A stretch of DNA of 64,000 bases. Source: Tetrapyrgos nigripes (Eukaryota; Basidiomycota; Agaricomycetes; Agaricales; Campanellaceae). A program made the position numbers and the translations under genes. The notes below the pieces were generated by a model that had not been told where the DNA came from, did no database searches, and worked only from the letters and a program-made list of their open reading frames with translations. The stretch lies in the NCBI GenBank assembly GCA_013368315.1, contig JAACJM010000011.1, positions 868,001 to 932,000 of the forward strand. The letters run 5' to 3'. This document shows, piece by piece, positions 1 through 10,700 of the stretch. Every line of letters begins with the position of its first letter. The stretch's first letter is position 1.

Positions 1-6
1 TTAAGC

Positions 7-32
7 ATAGCCACAAGCAGAAGTCGAGTGTA
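7..32 (+). repeat. Left half of a dispersed repeat tail, split by the hAT element
   Basis: The bases catagccacaagcag followed by gagtgta match the start of the about 60-bp 'tail' motif seen whole at 48934-48989, 60788-60843 and 61461-61523. The other half of the motif resumes at 3544, directly after the hAT right end. This shows the transposon landed inside an older repeat copy. Seen in sequence. Confidence 0.6.
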
Positions 33-53
33 CAGGGCTTTGCATAGGGCTGC

Positions 54-80
54 GGGAAAAAGTCCCCTCAAGTTTTTCCC
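54..80. repeat. Subterminal hairpin of the hAT element
   Basis: GGGAAAAA at 54-61 is followed after an 11-base loop by TTTTTCCC at 73-80, which can pair into an 8-bp stem. The context (tgcgggaaaaagt, then a gtttggaac...cacgtg block at about 108-141) recurs near the right edge of the window at 62109-62135 and 62215-62235 ahead of an unrelated Ulp1-type transposon gene. The hairpin may be a transposase-binding or termination structure. That role is an inference. Confidence 0.5.
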
Positions 81-279
81 CGGTTCGGAACAGGTATGTC
101 CTCTGAAGAGGATGTTTGGAACTGTTTGGAACTCCACGTGATCGAAAAAACGTGATTTTTCAGGCAGTGCCGCCCAAGGACCTGCCCTGGGGCGGGTGGC
201 GTCCAGCAAAGTATTTGATGACACTAGTACATTGAACAGGTGTAATATATGTATAGAGTATAATAATTAGAAGAATTGA

Positions 280-3200
280 CTACACTGCAGCCAGGAACAA
301 TGAAATTCGTGCAGTAGAAAAGTCATTATCCTCACCTGACACAGGAACATGATCCAAGGACTGGAAATGGACAGAAGGAGAAGGATCTGGGGCTGCAGAA
401 GCCTCTCCCTCAGCAAACACTGCAAGCAAGATATCGGAATCATGGTTGATAAACTTGGCCACTGACAAAAGTGACCCGGTGTCTTTAACGACCAAGCTCG
501 GATCCACTGCTGGTTCCTTCTTCACATTTGATTCGTCATCTGAGAGCCAGGAATCGTCTTCGGCTTCTGGCACCTCCTCACTACCATCCACCTTCTCTAT
601 ATCTCCAGTGCGTTTTTCTGATGCTTTGCCACTGTAGAGCTTGTGCTTGAGATGATGAAACTTCTTCAGTTTGATGGGACCCTGCGCAGCCTTTGACCTA
701 GCCTGTAAATGTTGAGAACGATCACTAAAGAAGAACGAAAATAGGACATACAATTTTCTCCTCCTGACGATAAAACTGATAAACCATGGTCTTACCTCCC
801 ATCGTCTCAACGGACATGCTGCTACAGTTTGCTGGTGTGAAGGCAGTAAATGTGGAACCAGTGCGCTCATCTGCCATTGAATTAACTCGTATAGTATAAA
901 GCTTAATTGCAACATGCTGATGAGCATTCTTGTCAGTTTCTTGCAGTCTGAAAATGATTTGCAACACGTACAGGTAGAATGATTGCAGTACCATCACTAG
1001 TGAGACAGTTCCTCCACCAAATTATGATTTCCTCTGTTGAGGCATCGTGTGGGAAAGGGTTGTCAAAAGGATATCGTCCTCGTGAATAGGCCTTGAGCTC
1101 TGTTGAGAGAGCATTAAGGAGGTCTTGAGCACGGCCTTTCCAAACCGTAAACTCGTTTCGTTGGCCATAGCGAGCTTCATTAGCAGCAATTTTGAAAAGA
1201 TATTTGAATACAAAACAGTACAGGCGTGGAAGTCGGATGCCTGTTTCTTCCAAACGAGATACAGTGTCAGGGTCAGTGGGTTCAAGAGGATTGATGTTGG
1301 AATCCTTGAAGAGGTCTGAAGAAAGATAGCCTGAAAGAAACAATGAGTGGAGATAAAATGAAAGGTGAAATAACAACGCACCTGCATTCAAGTAAGCAGC
1401 AAGAAGATATATCCCGTTGTAAAGCCTTCCTCCTGGACCAAAAAGCTGCCCCTGGCAGCGGTTCAGAATGTCCAGAATGTTGTCTTGTACTTCTTGTGGG
1501 TAACTGTTATCCAAGTCCTTGACAATCTGTTCAATTTCAAAACATGCCGCATGCCAAAAAATAAACACATCAGCAGGATTTGCATCGTTGGATTCCAAAC
1601 AGGTCAACGACTTTGCAATTGGAAGGCCTACTGAAACCAGCCACTCAAGATCATCCTCAAATTTCCGGGCCTTGAGTCTATGGCTTGTTGGCTGAAAGTA
1701 GTCCTTATAATCCTGCAAGAAAACATATAAAAGTTAATCAAAACTAGTGTATGATGCAATGTAATACACACAAATTCGAAGCATTGAGGTGTCTGGAAAA
1801 CTTTTTGGAGAGCTGCGAGTGTCCGCTGCACTGAAAGACTTGACAGAGTAATGGTTACAAATCGTGTCTTTCCAATAGACTCGAGACCGGCTCCAGATTG
1901 CAGTTGGCGTCTGGCAGCTTTTAACGAGGATTTGGCAGTGTGAGACCTTTTGAACGTCTTGAGAGTAGAATGGACAATCTTGATGGTCTGTAAAGTACTC
2001 GTTCAGTGGGTGGTTTGCATAACAAGTGTCATAGTACTCACTTCTTCAAAGTATTTTAATTTGACAATATCCTTGTTGGTGTTATTGAGATGATGGCAAA
2101 TATCAGCGACTGAGAGTATGTGAGGATACTGTTGGTGCAGTAACTGGCGAGCAAGAAGCGTATTGCCTGTGCTATCACTGCAAGTAGTGCAGAAACGCTC
2201 AGGACCGATTCTCTCAATCCACTGAGATGATGTAAGCAGCAATACCAAATTGGGAAGTGCCAGCTCACTGCTTTGACCAAGCCCTTAATCCACTCTGCAG
2301 TGTGTGCTTCGTCAGTCGCATATCTCACTTCCAGCAAGTAAACATGCCTCTTCATGTTTGAAACATGAATGGTGAAATATGCCTCATCACTCTTGGTGCC
2401 GCCGTCAAATGATGCTGTCAAATTATGTTCATTTGCAAGCCTTGCAAGGACGGTTCTCAAGATTGCGAATTCTTGACCTGGAAGCAAGATTTCGTCAAGT
2501 CTAGTACGTGTTGGCATCTTGTATGTTCGGTCTGCAAGGATGAAGGCACAACGGAAGGATGGAGACTCGATTTGTGTTGAAGGCAGGGCCAAGAAATGTA
2601 CAGTGAGTTCTTTGTCAATCATGGCATGTCGTTGCTCTCGACTGAGCTTTTTAGCTTCCTCCATCCAATTTCCCATTATCGGATTGTCGGAAACTGGCTT
2701 CACTTTCTTCTGCTTCGGCTCTTTCGCACTGTCCTGGTTTCCCTCCTGCAGCCGTTCTACCACAGTCGATGGTGCCTTACAAAGGAGGATTTCATTGGCC
2801 TTCTCCTTCAAATCTTGCAACACGAATACACATTTGCTAACGTGCTTGACCGCCCGTGTCAATGAACACTTGGACCAGCTAGTTTGGCATTTTTTGGCCA
2901 TACATTTGTGTCGTATCTTGTTGGGTGTCTGCAGGCAATGACAGAGACGCAGTAGCTGGTCCAACAACTGGTTTTTTGGAGCTCCAGTTGCTTTTGGCTT
3001 TGGTAGCAGAAGTACCACAAGATCTCCTTCAATCGACTCTCCGTCATCCTCATCGTCGGTATCGGAGAACCAATCCTCGGTAGTCGTCTTGGCAGCATTT
3101 GTTTCACTGTTCCATTCGCGTTTTTTCAATGTTTTGGTGAAGATAGGAGCCAATGGAGTCTGGGCATCTGATTTGGGTGGTGGGGGCTTGGAGGTCAATG

Positions 3201-3390
3201 GTTTGGATCTCGACATGGGCTGGTTGGGCGTTTTGGGGACTAGGTTTGGTGTTGGTGGTACAGAGGAGCCAGGTTGTGTCAAGCCATTTGTCTGTGAAGG
3301 TATTGTTAGTTCTTTGACTATTGTTCCATGCATTAACTGACAGCTCTTCAGGTCACACACTTGTTTATTTGTATTTGCATTTATGCCCAT
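280..3390 (-). CDS. hAT family transposase, multi-exon
   Basis: This is a cut-and-paste transposase, probably near full length. Reading on the minus strand, the first exon (3390 to about 2270) has a Pro/Lys-rich N-terminus and a BED-like zinc finger (CMAKKC...W...RAVKHVSKC, about 2820-2905). It then has a block with SFDGGTKSDEAYFTIHV near 2400, which fits the first catalytic Asp. The next exon (about 2040-2230) has DSTGNTLLARQLL and CHHLNNTNKDIVKL, typical of the hAT core. Later exons run through GKTRFVTITLSSLSVQRTL (about 1850) and FWHAACFEIEQI. Near 860-900, KLYTIRVNSMADERT is the hAT dimerisation region. The acidic tail ends at 280. Introns are short. No frame break was found, but the splicing was read by eye, so activity is not proven. 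Start chosen: the ATG at 3390. Confidence 0.8.
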
Positions 3391-3543
3391 AAAGGGTAGC
3401 CATCAATGGAAATTTGCGAGAAGACTCCGGGCCAGATCCAACATGTCAGCTGTCGTCATTCCACGTTAAATTTGAATTGGATAACAAATAAAAATCAACA
3501 AGTGCGTGTGGACGCGACCTGAAGAAAATTATGCATGGCCCTG

Positions 3544-3594
3544 TAATAAACTCAGCCTCATTTCATTCGGCCTCGTAACCTTGAAGGTGCGGCA
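3544..3594 (+). repeat. Right half of the dispersed repeat tail
   Basis: The motif ctcagcctcatttcattcggcctcgtaa continues the motif interrupted at position 32 by the hAT insertion. The same string, with small changes, closes the repeats at 48990, 51097, 60843 and 61523. Confidence 0.6.
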
Positions 3595-3725
3595 GGCAAA
3601 CAGGTGTAAACTTTGTCACGTGCACTTTGTTGATCTTAACCTAGTCCAGCTTACGCGTCGTGCTGGTGAACGTCTCAGTCGACTCCGCCTCACGCCGCCA
3701 TAGAACTCAACAAGAGAGACCGACC

Positions 3726-6700
3726 ATGTCCACAGGTAAGTAGTAATGGTAGAGCTGACTTCTATCACCTTGGGCGGCATTGCATATTTCCAGAAATCTC
3801 TGTGCAAACTTAAATTTCGGATTTTTCACTGCCATTTTTGCTCCCCGTGTCTACTCCATATGGGACCGTTTTGAGGCCGAACCGCCATATGGAGCAGCTC
3901 CGGTGCCGAGCATAAATCTTTCCAAATATGCATTGCCGCCCAAGGTGTACGCAGCCACTGCGAGCGGTATGGCCGGGACGCTGATAATTGTCCTCAAAGG
4001 TGTATCGAAAAAGCGTGCATACCCTCCTGGAAGCCCCAATAAAAATGTCAGATCCAAAACACGGCGTCGGGTCCAGTCCTCCGACGGGCAAGAACTCATA
4101 CAGAGTGTCTTTGCGGAGACATGGGCAGCATTCTATGCATGGGAATGCGAATATGCCAGAGAGAGTATCAAGTCTCTTTCGTCCGTCCTTCGAACTACTG
4201 AGGTACTCCCGACAGCTTCCGCAAGGGCTAGCTCCGCCGAAGATTTCATCTCCGCTTTTAAAGGCCTCAAACTAGATTCAGGTCCTCGTCCAACGAATAA
4301 CGTCTTTACTGGATTTGCCACTGCGGTGTGCGAGGAATTTCTTGACGATATCGAATGCATCAATATCGACATTCCGCCTCCCGGAGAAGGTCTATCATCT
4401 CCGCCATACGAGTCTTGCACTCCAATCAAGACAAGTATCATGAAAGGAGACGATTCTCATTATATGCCTTTCATACCCTTCGCGGATGACCCCGGGTTCA
4501 AGTTCGAGTATCACATAGACAGGTACAAGTATACCGCTTGGCAGCAGCACGATCCGGACAAAGTGCACAAGCATTGTAAAGCTGACATAGTCGGCGTGGG
4601 TGATGGAGATGAGTTTTTCGACTGTAAGTTTACCCTGTTCATTGCTACCAGACTGTTCTGAAACCCGGCATATAGTGCAGATTATCACTTTCGAAGCAGC
4701 GTGTCAATTGCACAACATCTACAAACTGAATTTCGAGCAGATCGATAAGGCTAATGTATTGCCTCTAAGGATGCTCACTTCCGATGAGTCTCCAGGTTTG
4801 CTGGACTTGATTCCAAAATTGTGATTTTGCTTCAATGTAGTGTGCCAAACATTTTACTGACATTCCTTCCAGAAGCCATCCCAGACAAATCACGAAGCAC
4901 TTGATGCCGCAGAACAATCTGCAGCTATCGCCTTCTAAATTAGTTTCACGGTCCCCTAGAATCATCACCTCCGAGTCAAGTAAAGTCAAGGTAGAAGTAT
5001 CAAACTTTATTTCGAGATTCTGCCATCGATTGAGCTGCTCGACATCATATTGCTCAAGACATTGTGAGTCGCTGCTTTCCGTTTTGCAACCCAGCCTTTA
5101 CTGATCTAGTGGCCTCTCCTACGACATGATTTCAGTGGATTCATCGAGTCCACCGCTCAAAATTCCCCCTAAACTCAAGAAATTTGACCTTTCCCAATCT
5201 GCTGCCGAGGCTTGTGGAGATAATTGCTTCTTACACCTACATCTATCAGGAAGTGTCTCTCCAGTCTATGCCGCATCTAAAGAGTGGACGAAGGACGACA
5301 CGGACATCTTAGAGGTCGTTTTGCACAGTGCTCCAGATGCTAGTCCATGTGATATCAGCATCATTTGCAGAAAATCATGTCAAGAAGTATTCGAAAAAAG
5401 AACCCAGATGATCCCGGATGCACAGGTTGAGTTGCTACTAAAACGAGATAAAAAGAGGAGACCTGTCAAAAAGAGGAGACCTGCCAAACGGCGTGTCGAG
5501 TCTTTCAAAGGTAAGCTCGCCCCGGATTATATTCTTGCTTCTTGAAAGTTGACCTATTTTCGCTCAGATTCTAATCCTTACAATTTTACGCCACCGTGAG
5601 ATTTCTGTATTTTCTTATGCCCCAAATGACTGAAAGGAATGATGGACTGATTATGTAGGGAGATGTCCTGCGCTCATGAAGGACCCTGTACTAAGGCAAA
5701 TCAGTGCTCATGTGCGGTGAAATATGCTCATTGCACTTGGGCTTGTCGCTGTGATTCCTCTTGTACGTCTTCATTCAGATCTTCTGGCCTTTGAGGGACT
5801 GACTCATTGAGCTATGATAGGTTCCAGAGCGTGGCGAGGCTGTGCTTGTGCTCGGAGCAAAGAACCACAGTTATGCCGCACGAAAAAGTGTCCTTGCTTC
5901 AAAGCTGATAGAGAATGTGATCCGATAGTCTGTTTAAGCTGCGATGCAAGGTATGTTTCAAGTTTGATAGTTAAATCTCTGTGAATGACCGAATTTTGAC
6001 TGTGTGTAATACTTCGGCAGAAGTGAGTCTAGCGAAAGTTTGCTCTGCATTTTGATGAAGTTCATAGGGATTGCGCTAGATTCAGACTTTCCTGATGGGT
6101 GTCAGAATGCCGGCATTCAGAGAGGAGATAGCAAGGTAGGTTGAGCTTTCTTTGTGTTGCTCCTCCGAATGTGATCGTATATATTCTTTAGGCGACCATC
6201 GTATTAAAGAGCGGCCAATGGGGTTTTGGTTTATTCCTGCTCGAATCTGCAAACAACGATGACTTCATAATCGGTAAGTGAGGCCTATTTCTCGTCAAAT
6301 GTTTCCTTTAACATTCCGGACAGAATACGTCGGTGAACTCATATATGAACCTACATGGAAATCCAGAAGGTACGTATCTGAGTCTTCCATTTTTATCAAC
6401 CTTGACGTTCTTAAACATGGCTGCAGCGATCTTTCAAAGCACCGTAAGCGTGCCTACCCCTTTAAACTGAACTCCACGTATGATATCGACGCTACTTATG
6501 TGGGGAACGAGTCGAGGTATATCAACCATTCCTGGGGAAATGAAAATTGTGTGGCTAGGGGTGAGTTTTGTGACCAGCGCTACTTCAACTTTGCGAGTCC
6601 TTATCGTTATCTCTTGTACAGTGAAACTGGTTCATGGTGATCACCGAATTGGGATTTATGCGAGTGAGTTTCTCTTCAGCGGTTTATTCTATAACCCATT

Positions 6701-6785
6701 CACATTTTGACATCTGCGCTTCACAGCTAGGCGCATTGAGGCGGGAGAAGAGCTCATCATGAACTATGGCGCGGATTTCTTCTGA
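3726..6785 (+). CDS. E(z)/EZH2-like histone H3 lysine-27 methyltransferase (PRC2 catalytic subunit)
   Basis: The protein would methylate H3K27 in a PRC2-type complex in the nucleus. The C-terminal half is clear. The region 5126-5512 holds a Cys/Trp block (EACGDNCFLHLH, then W, then CRKSCQEVFEKR) matching the EZH2 pre-CXC region, then a basic Lys/Arg run. The Cys-rich CXC domain lies in two exons (about 5660-5760 and 5821-5951). The SET domain runs from about 6110 to the stop, with IEYVGELI, RYINHSWGNENC (the catalytic NHS site), HGDHRIGIYA and EELIMNYGADFF. The stop is at 6785, straight after SET as in EZH2 enzymes. The N-terminal exons are less certain: ATG at 3726 spliced to 3955 keeps frame, an intron 4624-4675 is well supported, and the joins between about 4750 and 5130 are unresolved. 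It converges on the ATPase gene, with 66 bp between stops. Confidence 0.85.
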
Positions 6786-6851
6786 ACCCTCACAGCCTGC
6801 GACATAGAGTTGACTCAGAATGGCATCGTTATTATTACACTGAATGTAATT

Positions 6852-7523
6852 TTACTCTTCAAGGATTATCCCAAACGACTCCTGAATTGCATCCACAGCA
6901 AACTGCACCCTCTCTGATAGGTCCGTCATGTCTGGTCCCATCTTCAGAAACTTGATGTCGAATTCCTCCAAAACCGTTTCAAAAACCTCAGCACAACCGA
7001 TTTTATTGTCCAAAGACCTGACCCCATCATCCACTAACCAGCCTTCTACAGGTTTGAAGAGAATGAATAGTGATTTCCGATATCTGTTCAGCGCTTCTTG
7101 GAAGGCAGCTGATGTGATAAGTATCTTCTTCCGCTCTTCTGCATCATTATCGTTTTTGGCGCCGAGTATTGCGTATGCTACTGGGTCTATAGCTGAACGG
7201 TCGCAAAGCAATAGAGGTGCACTAGTCCGCCCTAAAACCTCTGATTCCCGCTTTAGATGCGCTTCCAAGATCGCCTCTTGCATTCTGAGGAGATTTACGT
7301 GGTCTCTGGTGAAATTGTGACTCTTGAGGACCTCACGGGCAACTTCTGAGATGACAGAGGCTTTATCGAGCTTCAACTTGGCAGCCAACGCTCTGCAGAG
7401 CGTCGTCTTTCCGGTAGACTGGGCGTCGTCACATCAGCTTATGAGTAAGTCAGATTTCTAGAAGGCAACCATAGTACTCACAGAAGGCCCCACTAGGTAG
7501 ATACACCTGGTTTCGACGGACAT
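6852..7523 (-). CDS. Small P-loop ATPase/kinase-like protein (AAA_28-type), 202 aa
   Basis: Two exons, 7482-7523 and 6852-7418, separated by a 63-nt GT-AG intron (7419-7481), give a 202-residue protein. The start MSVETRCIYLVGPS joins across the intron to STGKTTLCRALAAKL and rebuilds an intact Walker A loop, GPSSTGKTT. This is why the ATG at 7523 was chosen over the longer frame to 7677, which loses the loop. LLLCDRSAIDPVAY near residue 90 resembles the Asp-Arg motif of deoxynucleoside-kinase or NadR-like enzymes. The substrate is unknown. It shares a 185-bp promoter region with the RdRP-helicase gene, divergently, and converges on the EZH2-like gene. The family placement comes from motif pattern only. 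Confidence 0.8.
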
Positions 7524-7708
7524 AATAGGTGGGATGATAGATATAGAGGGCGTCTGCACACACGACTGTCCTATAAGGTTCTGTCAAATCTGTACTTTCT
7601 TTAAGGTTTGGCGTTTTCGTCTTTACATCCGCGGCCTGCGCTTCCTCCCACGGAATCTGTCTGACATCGACCATCATCGATCATTCTTTGTGCTGCAGCA
7701 GGGACGCC
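7524..7708. promoter_or_regulatory. Shared divergent promoter region of the ATPase and RdRP-helicase genes
   Basis: Only 185 bp separate the two divergent start codons, so both promoters must lie here or extend into the genes. No TATA box or other motif stands out. A minus-strand open frame crosses the interval, but its continuation does not give a sensible ATPase. Co-regulation is an inference from spacing. Confidence 0.4.
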
Positions 7709-10700
7709 ATGAGCAAGTATGTCCTAAAGGCTAGTCCAACCAAGGACGACGATAGCTGGAGCTTCAACAATGTTCCTCCCTCGTTTCTGCTTCCTGGCCG
7801 AACCAGAGCAGGAAAATCCGGCAAGTTCGTTCGGTTTACCGCTGAAGCGATTACCCTGCAGATTGCACCGTTTCCCTCCAATCGCATTCTGCACAATGAC
7901 GACCAGTCTAACTTTGTTCTATGCTCCTTTGGTGATTTTCGGCTTCCAGAAAGCAATCTTAGAGCCATGGGGGAATATATCGCGCGATTTTTGAAAACGG
8001 GACTTTTCCTGAATGGGGTCCAGTATCGCTTCTACCATCATAGCAATAGTCAACTGGTAATCTTACAGTTACTCGCCGAAATTTGTGCTGATAAACGTGT
8101 TTATTCGTACAGCGGGGAAGGAGCTGTTTCCTCAGGAAGGCTTCAAGCGACGTAGAGTTGGATGCGATAATCTATCAGCTGGGGGATTTTGCGAGGATTA
8201 TGAATGTTGCAAAGCGTATGCAGTAACTTCCTCTGTCTATTACATTTCCTTATCTCTCCACTTCAGGTGCCAAACGAATTGGTCTGCTTTTCTCCGAGGC
8301 TCAGGTCGATTACCAGCTCGACCCCCAGTATGTCGCCGATATACCTGATCTCAAAGCAGGAGATGAGATTTTTTCGGATGGTTGTGGGCTGATTTCCAAG
8401 CGCCTCGCCATTCAAGTCAGCAAGAAAAAGAAGGTTATTTTTAGGGGCATGCGCTACACTCCTTGCGTCTATCAAATTAGGTGCGCGGCCATATATCGTC
8501 AAGGTCATCACTATCAGCCATGAATTGACATGATTTTGGTCTAGATATCTCGGGTACAAGGGAGTGCTGATGTTGCACCCCGAACTGAAAGAACATCTTG
8601 CCGAGTTCCGTCAAAGTATGAAGAAGTTTTCAACTACCACCAACGCAACCTTTTCAGTCGTCGACTACTCCAAGCCTTACGCATTTGGTCGTTTGAATAA
8701 CGATATCATCGTTCTGCTGGGAAGCCTGGGCATTACCAATGAAAGACTCCTGGCAAAGCAGGCAAGCTATCTGCAACGCATTGCGGAAGCATCGACGCAT
8801 CCTCTGAAAGCCGTTGACTTTCTGTCGGCTATGGATGAGTATCCGCTCGCAGAAAAGGTCCTTCTGGATGGCCTCAATGATCCTCAAGTTCAAGCTGCCC
8901 TCCGTCGTTTACAACTGAAGGAGATTGCAGACTTTCGCAACGATCGAAACAAGTCTCGTTCTCGGATGATCATTGAGAAGTCACGGCTACTATTTGGAGT
9001 CTGTGACCCTTTCAAAGTCTTGAAGGAGGGAGAGGTGCACATACGAATCAGCACTGGACGCGGAGCTACAACCCCTATCCACGGAAATGTGCTTGTGGTT
9101 CGTAACCCTTGTCTTCATCCTGGTGAGTGAATCACAGAAATGACTAGATACGAGGCCCGGAGCGGTAACAACCTTTTCTTGCAGGAGATTGCCTTAAACT
9201 TAGAGCTGCGCACCACGAAAAGCTTAACCATCTAGTGGACTGTATCGTCTTCGCTTCCGTTGCACGTCCTGGACGACACGCTGCACCAAGTATGAGTAGT
9301 GGAGGAGATCTTGACGGTATATATCTCATCTCGTAATACTAATAATGTGGAATATTCAATGCTTGCTTTTTCGTACCAGGTGATAAGTACTTTGTCTGCT
9401 GGGATCCGGACCTTGTTCCACCTGTCGTCGCCGAAGTATGTGTCTTTTCTCTCTCTGAAAAGTCCTGAGCTCATCAAGTTATTATAGTCCTATGATTACC
9501 CTCCTAATCGAGAGAAGCCTAACAGATCCGTCACTCGAGCAGATTTGGTTGACCATTTTGCGTTTTACAACAAGTATGTGTGCCTACATTCTCGATTTAG
9601 TGACTTCCTTTAAGAGATATCAAAACAGTGCTAGCCTGGCCAGGATTGCTGCTTTGCATTCCAAATGGGTTCGTGCTAGTCCCCAAGGCGCCATGTGCTC
9701 GGAATGTCAAGAGTTGAATGCCTTGCATTCTCAATCGGTTGATGGCGCCTCAGTCAAGATACCTGATCGTTTGACTGCTCCTCCTGAGCCTACAGAGCCC
9801 TACATTCTCGATCTCTTGGCAGATGCAGCCCAGAAATTCGCGGAAGAGTTCTCTCAAACTGAGGCAGCGCGAAGATCTCTGGCTTTAGATCCAGCGAACC
9901 TTCAATCTGGACAGCAACTACTCGACCAACTCCTACTCAGCCAGCATACCACTATTTCGGAATACGAATTGTTCAATCTCGCATGGAGTATGGCACGCAA
10001 GTACAAATTCGACTTGAAACCATTCCTCAATCGTTTTGATTTTGGTGCTTTCACCGCTCAACAAAAGCATGCGATTATCAGCACCCTCAACTTGCCCAAT
10101 GACGGATTTGATTACATCTGGAGTTCCTTGTTTCGGTCAGATATCTTGACGAGGAAGGACCTTTACGATCGTTGTTTGAATCACCCATTTTCGATACAGC
10201 GACTTTATTCTTCAAATGTTCAAGGCCTTCCAACGTTTTTCAAGTATCTGAAAATGGCGACCGAGCAGTTTACTCGAAGGATTCTCATTCTAAAGGTGAG
10301 AGGCTACATTTCAATACTCGAGCATTTGACCAACGATAGCTTGATCATCAGACCGACGACCGTTTCTCGGTCGGCATCTTCATGAAAGGCGAAATTCCAT
10401 GGTATTCTGGAGACGCAAAAATGGAGAAAGAAAAAGGGTCAGATGAAGATCCAGTAGTACACAACAACGTCGTCCTATGCTCCTTCCTCTCTCATACGTC
10501 TGCGACATTCTCAACTTACTACCAGTGTACAAAGGACTATCGTCTGCATTGCAGCGATGTCAATCTCCAGTTGTACGACAAGAACCGTGGCAATACCTTT
10601 GTGTTCTTAACGACACCACCCAAAGCGTCTGGAGCGGAAGTAGTGGCGAGTATCGCCCTACAAAAATTTTCTACTCGTGTACAAAGGGTAAGTTTTCTTC

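Larger units (their letters stand above)
33..3543 (-). mobile_element. hAT-superfamily DNA transposon, about 3.5 kb
   Basis: The element starts with CAGGGCTTTGCATA (33-46). It ends with the inverted partner of CAGGGCCATGCATA (3530-3543), a 14-bp terminal inverted repeat matching at 12 positions. The CAGGG start is typical of hAT elements. The transposase gene on the minus strand fills most of the interior. The flanks are the two halves of a dispersed repeat, so the insertion point is clear. A clean 8-bp target duplication is not seen: TGTA is shared on both sides (gagtgta on the left, tgtaataaac on the right) but the remaining bases differ. Either the ends have mutated or the right end is off by a few bases. 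Confidence 0.75.

Noticed and set aside
7450..7677. Minus-strand open frame that looks like the N-terminus of the ATPase
   Set aside because: Its frame destroys the Walker A loop at the exon join. The ATG at 7523 in another frame gives GPSSTGKTT across a clean intron, so this frame is 5' flanking sequence.
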